Of a stretch of DNA of 64,000 nucleotides, positions 1-8,590 are shown in pieces. The notes under the pieces are model-generated. The model searched no databases. It was not told where the DNA came from and worked only from the letters and a program-made list of their open reading frames with translations. The DNA is taken from contig NZ_KB898875.1 in assembly GCF_000377905.1 (NCBI RefSeq), positions 1 through 64,000 of the forward strand. The letters run 5' to 3'. A program made the translations under genes and the position numbers. Source of the DNA: Thioalkalivibrio sp. ALMg11 (GTDB lineage Bacteria > Pseudomonadota > Gammaproteobacteria > Ectothiorhodospirales > Ectothiorhodospiraceae). Within the stretch, counting starts at the first letter, position 1; the number at the start of each line of letters is the position of its first letter.

Positions 1-56
1 TTTCGCACGGCGTGGGAGATGGTGCGTTTCGCTGCGCTCAACCGCACCCTACGGGA
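1..56 (+). repeat. Partial GGATG/CGCAGCG palindromic repeat, cut by window start
   Basis: The stretch around 21-54 (GGTGCGTTTCGCTGCGCTC, then AACCGCACCCTACGGG) is nearly identical to 19441-19474 and is related to the right arm of the palindrome at 54529-54563. Only one arm is inside the window. It lies directly in front of the large structured repeat at 57-335, the same arrangement as at 19389-19756, so the two probably moved or were copied together. No reading frame here looks like a gene. Confidence 0.6.
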
Positions 57-335
57 TACCGTTTGTTTTGACCGTCGCCTCCCGTATGGAGCCCCTTGCG
101 GAAGGGTGCTCGGGCCGGGAGAAGGCGCTGGATGTCTGAGCGGAGCCGAAGGCGCAGCGAGGTCAGCGCCGCCGGCCCGAGGGCCCTGGAGCAAGGTTCC
201 CGGGCGGAATCCGGGGGCCCTTCTTTGGGTACTTTCTTGGGCAAGCAAGAAAGTACCTCGCGGTGCGCTCGCGAGAGAGCGCCTGGCAGGCGGCCGGACG
301 AAGCCACCGTAAACACCTGATGACGAACCCTGGCC
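57..335 (+). repeat. Structured repeat element, copy 1 (type a)
   Basis: One of five copies of a ~250-320 bp repeat in the window. Three hairpins can be drawn. Hairpin I has outer arms 109-118 and 172-181 (CTCGGGCCGG/CCGGCCCGAG) and inner arms 124-130 and 164-170 (GGCGCTG/CAGCGCC). Hairpin II has arms 228-239 and 246-257 (GGTACTTTCTTG/CAAGAAAGTACC). Hairpin III has arms 265-270 and 277-282 (GCGCTC/GAGCGC). The tail carries the shared words GGCAGGCGGC and CACCGTAAACACC, and a degenerate copy of the tail lies at 358-388. Open frames run through both strands but show no family resemblance. The interval 336-422 holds nothing else recognisable. Confidence 0.75.
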
Positions 336-422
336 AGCCACCGTGGGGCTGGCGGTGGACCAAAGGCAACATAAACACGAGAGGATGAATACGTCCGAGC
401 CATTGCGTGGCGAGGAGGCGGC

Positions 423-1268
423 TCAGGTGGTGGTGATCTGGTCGAGCAGGGCGCGGTAGCCGGTGCGGTAGTCGGGATACTGGAGGCGATAGCCACTGGC
501 ATGCAGGCGCTTGTTGCAGCAGCGCTTGCCGGAGACTCCGCCCTCGGGCATTGGCGGTGTGCCGGGCGGATCGATCTCCATCGCCTGTGCCAGCCAGGCG
601 AGCAGCTCGTGGCGCAGGGCGGGCTCGTCATCCACGCCCAGATAAATCGGGTCGGGGTCATCCAGATGGAACAAGTGGGTCAGCAGGCCTACGCAGTCAT
701 CGCGGTGAATGCGGTTGGTCCAGACCGGCGCTTCGTGCTGGCCGCGGATGCCCTCGCAGACCTTGCGCAGGTGGTACTCGCGCCCGGGCCCGTAGATGCC
801 GCCCAAGCGCAGGACCACGCCCGGAAACGGGCTGTCGGCCAGCAGCTGCTCGGCCTCGCGCAGGCAGCGCCCGGAGAAGCGGGTGGGTTCGGTGGGGCTG
901 GTCTCGTCCACCCAGCGCCCGTCGTCGGCGCCGTAGACCGAGGTGCTGGAGATGAATACAACGCGGCGCGGCTGCTGGTTGGTCCGTTCCAGGGCGGTCA
1001 GGGTGTTGCGCAGGCCGTCGACATAGGCGCGCCGATAGGCGGACTCGGTGAACTCGCCCGGGGTAGCAATGAAATAAACGGTGTCGAGCGCCGGCGGCAG
1101 CTCCGGCAGGCCGTCCGCGACGCCGAAGTCTCCGGACAGGGGCTGGATCGGCTCTGGGATGTGCTCCGGCTGGCGGCGCAGGCCCCAGACGGAGTGTCCG
1201 GCGTTGGCGAGATGCTCGCCAACGGCACAGCCGAGATCGCCGCAGCCCATGATCAGAATGTTGGCCAT
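423..1268 (-). CDS. Atypical extended SDR / NAD-dependent epimerase-like protein (YeeZ-like)
   Basis: A 281-residue Rossmann-fold protein. The N-terminus MANILIMGCGDLG carries the GxGxxG dinucleotide-binding loop, followed by the SSTSVYG strand and a DE..P.P segment typical of extended SDRs. The usual YxxxK catalytic pair is not visible; the equivalent place reads FSGRC, as in YeeZ-type proteins, so a classical dehydratase or epimerase reaction should not be assumed. The start at 1268 is chosen because GGAGGG lies just upstream and the GxGxxG loop begins at residue 8; longer starts only add low-complexity residues. It is divergent from the ychJ-like gene. The substrate is unknown. Confidence 0.75.
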   Translation of the reverse strand: MANILIMGCGDLGCAVGEHLANAGHSVWGLRRQPEHIPEPIQPLSGDFGVADGLPELPPALDTVYFIATPGEFTESAYRRAYVDGLRNTLTALERTNQQPRRVVFISSTSVYGADDGRWVDETSPTEPTRFSGRCLREAEQLLADSPFPGVVLRLGGIYGPGREYHLRKVCEGIRGQHEAPVWTNRIHRDDCVGLLTHLFHLDDPDPIYLGVDDEPALRHELLAWLAQAMEIDPPGTPPMPEGGVSGKRCCNKRLHASGYRLQYPDYRTGYRALLDQITTT

Positions 1269-1380
1269 TGTTCCCTCCGGGATCGTGCTTCGCACGCTAC
1301 CGATTTCAATGGCGAAAGACCAGCCCCAAAGTGAGGGTTCGACCGCGGCCGGCGGCTCGGGCATGCTGATTGGAGTGGAG

Positions 1381-1806
1381 ATGAACGGGAGATGGGGCTT
1401 GGGCAAGGCCAGCCAAAAGAAGGTCGATACGTGTGCCTGCGGGTCCGGGCAGGACCGGGCCGCCTGCTGTGGGCCGTATCTGGAGGGCACAGCGTCGGCG
1501 CCCACGGCGGAAGCGCTGATGCGGTCGCGCTACACGGCGTTTGTGGAAGGGCACGCGGACTATCTGCTGGCGACCTGGGCGGCCGCGACGCGTCCGGCAT
1601 CCGTGGAGCTGGACCCCGAGCAGCGCTGGCTGGGGCTCGCGGTACGGGCGACCGAGGCGGGTGGGCCGGACGACGAGGAAGGCTGGGTCGAGTTCATTGC
1701 ACGTTCGCGGGTGCGCGGTCAGGGCGTACGCCTGCACGAGCGCAGCCGTTTTCGCCGCGAGGACGGGCGCTGGGTGTATGTCGACGGGGAATTTCCGGGG
1801 GCATGA
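1381..1806 (+). CDS. ychJ: YchJ family protein (UPF0225, SEC-C-like)
   Basis: A 141-residue protein with an N-terminal cysteine cluster (CACGSG...CC near residues 17-29) and the LMRSRYTAF segment typical of YchJ/UPF0225. Family members carry a small metal-binding SEC-C-like motif; their biochemical role is not established. ATG 1381 is preferred because GGAG sits 6-9 bases upstream; an in-frame ATG at 1363 lacks this. The stop overlaps the next start (ATGA at 1803-1806), so it is translationally coupled to the DnaJ-related gene. Confidence 0.8.
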   Translation: MNGRWGLGKASQKKVDTCACGSGQDRAACCGPYLEGTASAPTAEALMRSRYTAFVEGHADYLLATWAAATRPASVELDPEQRWLGLAVRATEAGGPDDEEGWVEFIARSRVRGQGVRLHERSRFRREDGRWVYVDGEFPGA

Positions 1807-2408
1807 CGGCCGTTCCGGAGGCGGCCGCATCGCCGGTCCATCCGGCGTTGCTGGAGCGAGTGCTGGAGTGCCTGCGCACGCAGCCGGACGGGCTGACCGA
1901 GCACGCCCTGATCACGCAGTTGCGCGACGCGGGCGTGGAGCCGTTTGCCGGGGCGCGGCTGCAGGAGTCGCTGAGCCTGTTCCAGACGCACTTCCTGTTG
2001 TTCCACTGCCTTTACCGGTTGCGCGACCGCCTGGCGGAGCGGGGCGAAAGGCTGCGCATTCACTGCCTGGATATCGGGATCGAGCCGGTGCGGGACGGTG
2101 GCGCGGTCGAGGGGCTTCCGGCGATGCACGATCCACTGCGCGCCTATTACCTCGACCTGGCGCAGCTGGAAACCATGGATGCAGCGGCGGTGGAGGTGCT
2201 TCTGGGCGAGTTCTGGTCGCGTCTGGGACGTGACCAGCAACGTGAGCAGGCGCTAGAGGTGCTGGAGCTGGCGGACCCGGTGGATGCCGACACGATCCGC
2301 CGGCAGTACCGCCGGATGGCCCAGTGTCACCACCCCGACCGGGGTGGTGACACGGCCAAGCTGCAGCGGATCAACGCGGCCCGTTGGGTCCTGCTGGTCC
2401 GGGGCTAA
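1803..2408 (+). CDS. DnaJ-related protein with C-terminal J domain
   Basis: A 201-residue protein. Residues ~10-135 resemble the DNAJ_related N-terminal region found in gammaproteobacteria. The C-terminal ~45 residues form a short J domain with the HPD motif in CHHPDRGGD, the element that stimulates DnaK ATPase. There is no G/F region, zinc centre or client-binding domain, so it is a specialised co-chaperone rather than DnaJ. It overlaps ychJ by 4 bp and converges on fpr with a 19-bp gap that has no obvious terminator. Confidence 0.8.
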   Translation: MTAVPEAAASPVHPALLERVLECLRTQPDGLTEHALITQLRDAGVEPFAGARLQESLSLFQTHFLLFHCLYRLRDRLAERGERLRIHCLDIGIEPVRDGGAVEGLPAMHDPLRAYYLDLAQLETMDAAAVEVLLGEFWSRLGRDQQREQALEVLELADPVDADTIRRQYRRMAQCHHPDRGGDTAKLQRINAARWVLLVRG

Positions 2409-2427
2409 GGGCTGTCCAGGGCAGGGC

Positions 2428-3219
2428 TTAGTCGTCCGAATCGGACATCGTGGTCACGAAGGCCTGCTCCACGGTGAAGGTGCCCACGCCCTTGTAGTTG
2501 GTCTGGGTCCAACCGTGTTCGGTCAGCCATTCGCTCATCTCGCGGTTCATCGCCGGGTTGCCGCACAGCATTACGCGGTCGTGTTCCGGGTCCGCGGGTG
2601 GCAGATCGAGGATCCGGCTCAGCTCGCCGGAGCGGAACATGTCAGCGCCGCGCTGGTTGTTGTCGTAGGGTTGCTGCGCGATCGGGCAGGCGAAATCATG
2701 GTTCTCGCGGGTTACGGTCGGCACGTAGCGAAGGCGGTCGCTGATGCGCGACTCGATCTCCTGGCGATAGGCCAGCTCCTCGACGGTACGCACGCTGTGC
2801 ACCAGCACCGCGTTGTCGAAGTGCTCGAACAGTTCCGGGCTGCGGATCAGCGAGATGAACGGGGCCAGTCCGGTGCCGGTGGCCAGCATGTACAGGGTGC
2901 GACCCGGCTGCACGTAGTCGAAGGTCAGTGAGCCGGTGACCTTGGTGTTGATCCAGATCGAATCACCCGGTCCAGCCTCGGCCAGGCGGCTGGTCAGGGC
3001 ACCGTCCGGTACGTGGATGCTCAGGAATTCCAGTTCCTCGGCCTCGGGTTCGGAGACGATCGAATAGGCACGCGGGATCAGTTTGCCCTCGGGGCGGAGA
3101 CCCAGGGTCACGAACTGCCCGTTCTTGAATTCCAGACCCTCCGGGCGCGTGGTGGTGAAGCTGAAGGTCTTGTCCGACCAGCGGCGCGTGGAGGTGATGC
3201 GTTGTTCCGAATAAGGCAT
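2428..3219 (-). CDS. fpr: Ferredoxin/flavodoxin-NADP+ reductase
   Basis: A 263-residue FAD enzyme that transfers electrons between NADPH and ferredoxin or flavodoxin in the cytoplasm. The FAD-binding RAYSI motif is near residue 50, the NADP-binding GTGLAPFISL near 115 and CGNPAMN near 218. Length and the short acidic C-terminal tail suit the bacterial Fpr subclass. The start MPYSEQ is the only good one before the conserved region. It is transcribed alone, away from the cyclic-di-GMP gene, whose stop lies at 3330. Confidence 0.92.
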   Translation of the reverse strand: MPYSEQRITSTRRWSDKTFSFTTTRPEGLEFKNGQFVTLGLRPEGKLIPRAYSIVSEPEAEELEFLSIHVPDGALTSRLAEAGPGDSIWINTKVTGSLTFDYVQPGRTLYMLATGTGLAPFISLIRSPELFEHFDNAVLVHSVRTVEELAYRQEIESRISDRLRYVPTVTRENHDFACPIAQQPYDNNQRGADMFRSGELSRILDLPPADPEHDRVMLCGNPAMNREMSEWLTEHGWTQTNYKGVGTFTVEQAFVTTMSDSDD

Positions 3220-3329
3220 AAGTGCGTGGTTTTCCGATTATTGTTTGGTCATACGCTAGCAAGTCCCCGTGCCGGGCGCGAAAGCGCCGGCAAAAACCAA
3301 GGAAAACACTCGGAAATGCATACCGATGG

Positions 3330-5774
3330 TCAGCGGATGTTGCTGTCGATGAGCGTGAGGTGTTGCTCCAGCGGGGCCGGTTCCGACAGGTAGAAGCCCT
3401 GCACGAAGTCCAGGCCGATCTCGCGCAGGCGGTCCATGGTCGCCGCTGATTCCACACACTCGGCGATGGTGCGCAGGCCGAGGACATGACCCACGCGATG
3501 GATGGCGGTGACCATGGCCGAGTCCACCGCGTTGTGGGCGATATCGCGCACGAAACTGCCGTCGATCTTGATGAAGTCCACCGGCAGATTCTTCAGGTAC
3601 CCGAACGATGACAGGCCGCTGCCGAAGTCGTCCAGGGAGAAACGACAGCCCATGTAGCGCAGGGTGCGGATCAGACTCTGGGCGCGTTCGTGGTGGCTGA
3701 TGGCCGCGGTCTCGGTGATCTCGAAGATGATGCAGCGCGGCGGGATGGCGTAGTGCTGGAGGCGCTCGAGGACGAACTCCAGCATGCTCTCCTGGGCCAG
3801 AGACTGGCCCGAGAGGTTGATCGCCAGGGTGGGGTCGCAGTGGGATGGGTTCTCGCGCGGCGCACGATGCCGGGCGAGCATGGCGAAGGCGTTGTCGATG
3901 ATATGGCGGTCGATATCCGGCATCAGGTGGTAGCGCTCCGCGGCCGGGATGAAGCTGCCCGGCGGGATCAGCCGACCATCCTCGTCGCGCAGGCGCATCA
4001 ATACCTCGACATGGGCAAGGTCCGGATCGACCGGGCCCAGCGGGTGGACGGCCTGGCCGAACAGCGCGAAGCGCCCTTCCTCCAGCGCCGAGCGGATGCG
4101 GCCGACCCATTCCATCTCCCCGCGTCGGCGGCGCAGGGCCTGGTCGCTGGGTTGCCAGGCGTAGACCTGGTTGCGGCCGTTTTCCTTGGCGGCGTAGCAG
4201 GCGGAGTCCGCCTGGCTGAGGATCTCGGGAAGGGTCTGTTCCGGGCCGCTGACCGGCACCAGGCCGATGCTGACGCCGACATCGAAGCGCCGGCCCTCCC
4301 ATGCGAAGCGCAGGGATTGCACGGTCTCCAGCATCTTCCGGGCGATTGCCTCGGCGCGTTCGGGCGGGCAGTGGCACAGCAGCACGCCGAATTCGTCGCC
4401 ACCCAGCCGGGCCAGCGTGTCGTTCTCGCGGATCAGGTGCCGCAGGCGTTCGGAGAGTTCGCGCAGGAGTTCGTCGCCGGCCTGGTGACCGCAGGTGTCG
4501 TTGATGATCTTGAACTGGTCGAGGTCCATGTAGAACACCGCATGCGGCGTCTCGCCCTCCTCCAGGGTGTGCAGGGCCTGGTCCAGCCGCCGCTCGAATT
4601 CGCGGCGGTTGCACAGGCCGGTGAGGTCGTCATGGGTCGCCTGATGGTTGAGCTGCTGGGTCATCTGCCACAGCTCGGTGTGATCGTGCATTACGATCAC
4701 CACACCCTGGGCCTCGCGGTTCGGACGTTGCAGGGGCGAGGCCAGCATGCGCACCACGCGGGTTCCGCCGTCGGCGCGATGGAGTATGCGTTCGGGCGAT
4801 TCCACGGTACCGCCCAGGTTCAGGCATTGTTCCACCGGGCGGAGCACGCTGGTCCCCGTCCGGGTGTCTTCCAGGTCCAGGAGTTCGTCCACCAACCGGC
4901 CCTGGGCGCTCGTGGCGTCCAGCCCGAGGAGCACCTGGGCGGCAGGGTTCAGGTAGGTCAGACGCCCGTGGGTGTCTGCGGTGAGGACGCCGTCGCTGAT
5001 CGACTGCAGCGTGGTCAGCAGGCGGTCGCGCTCGGCCCCAGTGGCGGCTTCGGCGGCCCGCAGCGAGGTGATGTCCCAGGCCACGCCGAGTACCCCTTCC
5101 GGGCCCTTTACCGGGTCTTTCATGGGGATCCACGAGACGCTGAGATGCGTACCGTTGATGGTGTCCTCGAACTGGAAGGCATCGCCCGCGAGGGCGCGTT
5201 CAGCAGCCTCCAGTGTGCCGGGTTGGTCCGCGTAGACGTCCCGAAAATTGCGCCCGACCACCTCGCCGGGGCTCAGGCCCAGGGCCTGCAGCCCGGCCCC
5301 CTCGGAAAGAGTGAACCGGCCGTTGGCGTCCAGCGCGAACAGGATCAGCGGGGCATGGCGCACGGTTGCGCCCAATTGCGTCTCCACGTTCCTGAGGGCT
5401 TGCTCCGACTGGCGCTCGCGGGTGATGTCGCGCACCGTCGTGAAGACTTCGATCTCGCCGTCCGTGCGGATCGCGTTGATGTGTACCTCGGCCGGGAATT
5501 CGCTGCCGTCACGGCGCCGGTAGCGGCTCTCGAAGTGCGCGGGGAGGTGCTGTTCGGGTTTGGAGTGCGCCTGGTCCACGTCGTCCTGGGTGGCCTGCAG
5601 GTCCAGCTCGGTGATGTGCACGCCGCCGGTCAGTTCGGCGCAGGTATAGCCCAGCAGCTCGCAGGCCGCCTGGTTGGCCGCCACGATCCCGCCCTTGCGG
5701 CAGAGGACCAGATGGGCCTCGGGCGCCTGTTCGAAGATCCGCTGGTAGCGCGTGGTGTCCGGGTGATCGGGCAT
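3330..5774 (-). CDS. PAS-PAS-PAS-GGDEF-EAL cyclic-di-GMP turnover protein
   Basis: An 814-residue protein without membrane segments. Three PAS domains (about 8-120, 130-245, 250-370) precede a GGDEF domain with an intact GGDEF site near residue 460 and an I-site RxxD (REND) five residues before it. The EAL domain (~565-805) has EVL in place of EAL near residue 590, but keeps the INLSG asparagine, FEITET glutamate, DDFGSG near 714 and IKIDG lysine. Both synthesis and hydrolysis of cyclic di-GMP are therefore possible; the net direction cannot be read from sequence. Start 5774 is the first ATG before the PAS region. No strong ribosome site is visible. Confidence 0.88.
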   Translation of the reverse strand: MPDHPDTTRYQRIFEQAPEAHLVLCRKGGIVAANQAACELLGYTCAELTGGVHITELDLQATQDDVDQAHSKPEQHLPAHFESRYRRRDGSEFPAEVHINAIRTDGEIEVFTTVRDITRERQSEQALRNVETQLGATVRHAPLILFALDANGRFTLSEGAGLQALGLSPGEVVGRNFRDVYADQPGTLEAAERALAGDAFQFEDTINGTHLSVSWIPMKDPVKGPEGVLGVAWDITSLRAAEAATGAERDRLLTTLQSISDGVLTADTHGRLTYLNPAAQVLLGLDATSAQGRLVDELLDLEDTRTGTSVLRPVEQCLNLGGTVESPERILHRADGGTRVVRMLASPLQRPNREAQGVVIVMHDHTELWQMTQQLNHQATHDDLTGLCNRREFERRLDQALHTLEEGETPHAVFYMDLDQFKIINDTCGHQAGDELLRELSERLRHLIRENDTLARLGGDEFGVLLCHCPPERAEAIARKMLETVQSLRFAWEGRRFDVGVSIGLVPVSGPEQTLPEILSQADSACYAAKENGRNQVYAWQPSDQALRRRRGEMEWVGRIRSALEEGRFALFGQAVHPLGPVDPDLAHVEVLMRLRDEDGRLIPPGSFIPAAERYHLMPDIDRHIIDNAFAMLARHRAPRENPSHCDPTLAINLSGQSLAQESMLEFVLERLQHYAIPPRCIIFEITETAAISHHERAQSLIRTLRYMGCRFSLDDFGSGLSSFGYLKNLPVDFIKIDGSFVRDIAHNAVDSAMVTAIHRVGHVLGLRTIAECVESAATMDRLREIGLDFVQGFYLSEPAPLEQHLTLIDSNIR

Positions 5775-5917
5775 AGCGGCGGGCTGAACCTTTGGTGGCG
5801 GGCCGGGCCCGGCATCGGGGTGCGATTCGGCTCCGGAGTGTCGCCGGTCGCGCCGGCACTGGCAACCTTGGGAGGCGCTGATTTGCGTCTGCGCGGGGCG
5901 GTTTCTGTTTGCCCGGC

Positions 5918-7087
5918 TTACCCGGGCGCCTGGGTGAGCCGGGACAGGGTCTCCGGGGGCAGGGGAGCGGCGCGCGGGGGGTTGCGCAGTTGTTCGCGCG
6001 CCCAGGCGACGTGCTCGCGCACCAGCTCGGAGGGGTGCTCGGCGCGGGCGGCCAGGGCCGCCTCCGCATCGGGTGTGGCCGGACCGTTGCCGAGGGCCAC
6101 AGCGAGGTTGCGCAGCCACTGGGTATGCCCGATCCGGCGGATGGCCATGCCCTCGGTATGGGCGAGGAACGTGCCCTCGTCCCAGGCGAACAACTCGACC
6201 AGGCTGGCGCTATCCAGGCCGTGGCGGGCGATGAAGTCGGGTTCCGCCGTGACCTCGGCAAAGCGGTTCCAGGGGCAGACCAGCTGGCAGTCGTCACAGC
6301 CGTAGATGCGGTTACCGATCAGCGGTCGCAGGTCCTCGGGGATCGCACCCTTCAGTTCGATGGTCAGATACGAGATGCAGCGCCGGGCGTCCAGGTCGTA
6401 TGGCCCGCGGAAGGCCCGGGTCGGACAGACATCGAGACAGGCGGTGCACTGGCCGCAGTGCTCGTCCACGGGTTCGTCCAGTGGCAATGGCAGGTCGGTA
6501 AACAGCTCCCCGAGAAAGAACCAGGAGCCGCTTTCGCGCGCCAGCAGGTTGGTGTTCTTGCCAATCCAGCCCAGTCCGGCGCGGGCGGCCAGGGCCTTTT
6601 CCAGGATGGGCGCGCTATCGGTGAAGGCGCGATAACCGAACGGCCCGACCTCCGCCTCGATCCGCCGCGCGAGGGTGGTCAGGCGCTTGCGCAGCAGCTT
6701 GTGGTAGTCGCGGCCCAGGGCATAGCGCGAGACATAGGCGTGACCACGTTCGGCCAGCTGGATCGCCGGGCGGCGGGTGGCCGGCGGGAAGTAGTCCATG
6801 CGCACGCTGATGATGCGCTGTACGCCGGGCACCAGGGCATCCGGGGCGTGGCGCAGGGGTGCGCGGTCGGCCATCCAGCCCATTTCGCCGTGCGAGCCCT
6901 GGGCCAGCCAGTCGTCCAGATGCCGACGATCCGCCTCGGGCACCTCGGCGGGGGCGATGCGCACGGCCTGAAAGCCGAGCTCGCGTCCCCAGTCGCGGAT
7001 GCGTTCGGCAAGCTCGGTGGATTGGCGTGGATCGAGGCGCTGAGGCACGATTTCGGCTTCCGCGACGGAGGTGATGGCGTGAATCAT
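5918..7087 (-). CDS. queG: Epoxyqueuosine reductase
   Basis: A 389-residue enzyme of the last step of queuosine biosynthesis, reducing epoxyqueuosine to queuosine in tRNA; cobalamin and two 4Fe-4S clusters are used in this family. The two cluster motifs are clear: CGQCTACLDVCP and CDDCQLVCP. The HEAT-like C-terminal helical region typical of QueG follows. Start 7087 (MIHAITS) overlaps by 9 bp the start of the divergent nnr gene, the same divergent pair as in E. coli. A longer open frame upstream is antisense to nnr and is not used. Confidence 0.93.
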   Translation of the reverse strand: MIHAITSVAEAEIVPQRLDPRQSTELAERIRDWGRELGFQAVRIAPAEVPEADRRHLDDWLAQGSHGEMGWMADRAPLRHAPDALVPGVQRIISVRMDYFPPATRRPAIQLAERGHAYVSRYALGRDYHKLLRKRLTTLARRIEAEVGPFGYRAFTDSAPILEKALAARAGLGWIGKNTNLLARESGSWFFLGELFTDLPLPLDEPVDEHCGQCTACLDVCPTRAFRGPYDLDARRCISYLTIELKGAIPEDLRPLIGNRIYGCDDCQLVCPWNRFAEVTAEPDFIARHGLDSASLVELFAWDEGTFLAHTEGMAIRRIGHTQWLRNLAVALGNGPATPDAEAALAARAEHPSELVREHVAWAREQLRNPPRAAPLPPETLSRLTQAPG

Positions 7088-8590
7088 GAACCCGACCCAC
7101 AAGCATTGACCAGCGCACTGTTCGATAACGCGGGCATGCGCGCCCTGGATGCCGCCGGCCTGGCCCTGCCGGGGATGGCTCCGGGCGAGCTGATGGAGCG
7201 TGCCGGGCAGGCCCTGCTGGCGGTGGTGCGCCGCGACTGGCCGCAGGCCCGCCGCATCGGCATCCTGTGCGGGCCCGGCAACAACGGCGGGGATGGCTAC
7301 GTGCTTGCGCGGCTGGCCGCCGCGGCCGGGCTGGAGGTCCGGGTCCATGGCGGTCCCTCCCGGGCGCGCCCCGAGTCCGATGGTCGCCAGGCCCATCGGC
7401 GCTGGCAGGAGGGCGGCGGCGAGGTGCATTCGCTGGAGACCTTCGACCCGGCGGCCGCGGACCTGTGGGTGGATTGCCTGTTCGGGATCGGGCTGGAGCG
7501 GCCGCTCACCGATGCCTATGGCGCGGTGATCGAGCAGCTGAACGCGAGTGGTTGTCCGGTGCTGGCGGCCGATGTGCCCTCGGGTGTGGACATCGATCGC
7601 GGCCGGATCCTGGGAGAAGCGGTTCGGGCCGCCCACACCCTGACCATGATTGCCGACAAGCTGGGGCTGCATACTGGGGCCGCGGTCGACCGGGTCGGCC
7701 GGGTGGAGGTGGCCTCGCTCGATCTGCCCGCCTCGGTAGCCGATGGCATCGCGCCGGTCGCGCGCCGTGTCGGGCCAGCGGACTGGCGTCAGCGCCTGCC
7801 GGTGCGGCGCCCGGGGGCCCACAAGGGCGACTGCGGGCATGTGCTGATCGTGGGTGGCGCGCCCGGGTACTCGGGGGCCGCGCGGTTGGCGGCAACGGCC
7901 GCCCTGCGCGCCGGGGCCGGCCGCGTGACCCTGGCCACGCACCCCGAGCACGCGGCCTGGGCCAACCTGGAACGACCCGAGCTGATGGTGCGTGGCGTGG
8001 CGGACGCCACCGAGCTGCAGGCCCTGATGCGCCGGGTCGATGTCGTCGCGGTGGGGCCTGGGCTCGGGCAGGACGCCTGGGGCCGGGGCCTGTGGCTGGC
8101 CGTGGCGGATGCCGAGCTTCCGCGGGTGGTGGATGCCGATGCCCTGAACCTGCTGGCCGAGGCCCCGCGCCGGGGCGAGGACTGGGTGCTGACCCCGCAC
8201 CCGGGCGAGGCCGCACGCCTGCAGGGGCAGGATGCGGCGGCCATCGAGGCCGATCGCCCCGGGCACGTGCGGGCGCTGGCCGAGCGCCTGGGCGGGGTGG
8301 TGTTGCTGAAGGGGGCGGGCACGCTGGTCGCCAGCGCGGGTGCGGAGCCGCTGGCCTGTGTGACCGGCGGCCACCCGGGTATGGCCACCGCCGGCAGCGG
8401 GGACGTGCTGACCGGCATCATCGCGGCGCTGCGCGGGCAGGGCGCGGATGCGCGCAGTGCCGCGGAGATCGGGGCCGCCTGGCATTGCGCCGCAGCCTGC
8501 ATCGCGCGCGATCGCCTCGGCGGGTCGCGCGGGATGCTGGCCGGGGATCTGGCCGAAGCCCTGCCGGCCGCGGCCGGGGGTGGGGCATGA
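7079..8590 (+). CDS. nnr: Bifunctional NAD(P)H-hydrate epimerase / ADP-dependent NAD(P)H-hydrate dehydratase
   Basis: A 503-residue fusion that repairs hydrated NADH and NADPH. The N-terminal epimerase domain contains CGPGNNGGDGYVLARL near residue 62. The C-terminal ribokinase-like dehydratase has HKGDCGHVLIVGG and the GSGDVLTG anion-hole segment. The start is GTG at 7079, fixed by GGAGGTG at 7067-7073. The first nine bases overlap the first bases of queG on the other strand. The stop overlaps tsaE as ATGA. Confidence 0.93.
   Translation: MNHEPDPQALTSALFDNAGMRALDAAGLALPGMAPGELMERAGQALLAVVRRDWPQARRIGILCGPGNNGGDGYVLARLAAAAGLEVRVHGGPSRARPESDGRQAHRRWQEGGGEVHSLETFDPAAADLWVDCLFGIGLERPLTDAYGAVIEQLNASGCPVLAADVPSGVDIDRGRILGEAVRAAHTLTMIADKLGLHTGAAVDRVGRVEVASLDLPASVADGIAPVARRVGPADWRQRLPVRRPGAHKGDCGHVLIVGGAPGYSGAARLAATAALRAGAGRVTLATHPEHAAWANLERPELMVRGVADATELQALMRRVDVVAVGPGLGQDAWGRGLWLAVADAELPRVVDADALNLLAEAPRRGEDWVLTPHPGEAARLQGQDAAAIEADRPGHVRALAERLGGVVLLKGAGTLVASAGAEPLACVTGGHPGMATAGSGDVLTGIIAALRGQGADARSAAEIGAAWHCAAACIARDRLGGSRGMLAGDLAEALPAAAGGGA

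Noticed and set aside
38-661. Open frames through the structured repeats encoding Ser/Arg-rich peptides such as MSERSRRRSE
   Set aside because: They recur at every repeat copy on both strands, follow the repeat sequence and shift frame between copies; the conservation is at nucleotide and stem level, not protein level.
3690-6305. An 871-codon open frame antisense to the PAS-GGDEF-EAL gene
   Set aside because: A product of high GC and codon bias; the other strand has clear PAS, GGDEF and EAL motifs, and this one has none.
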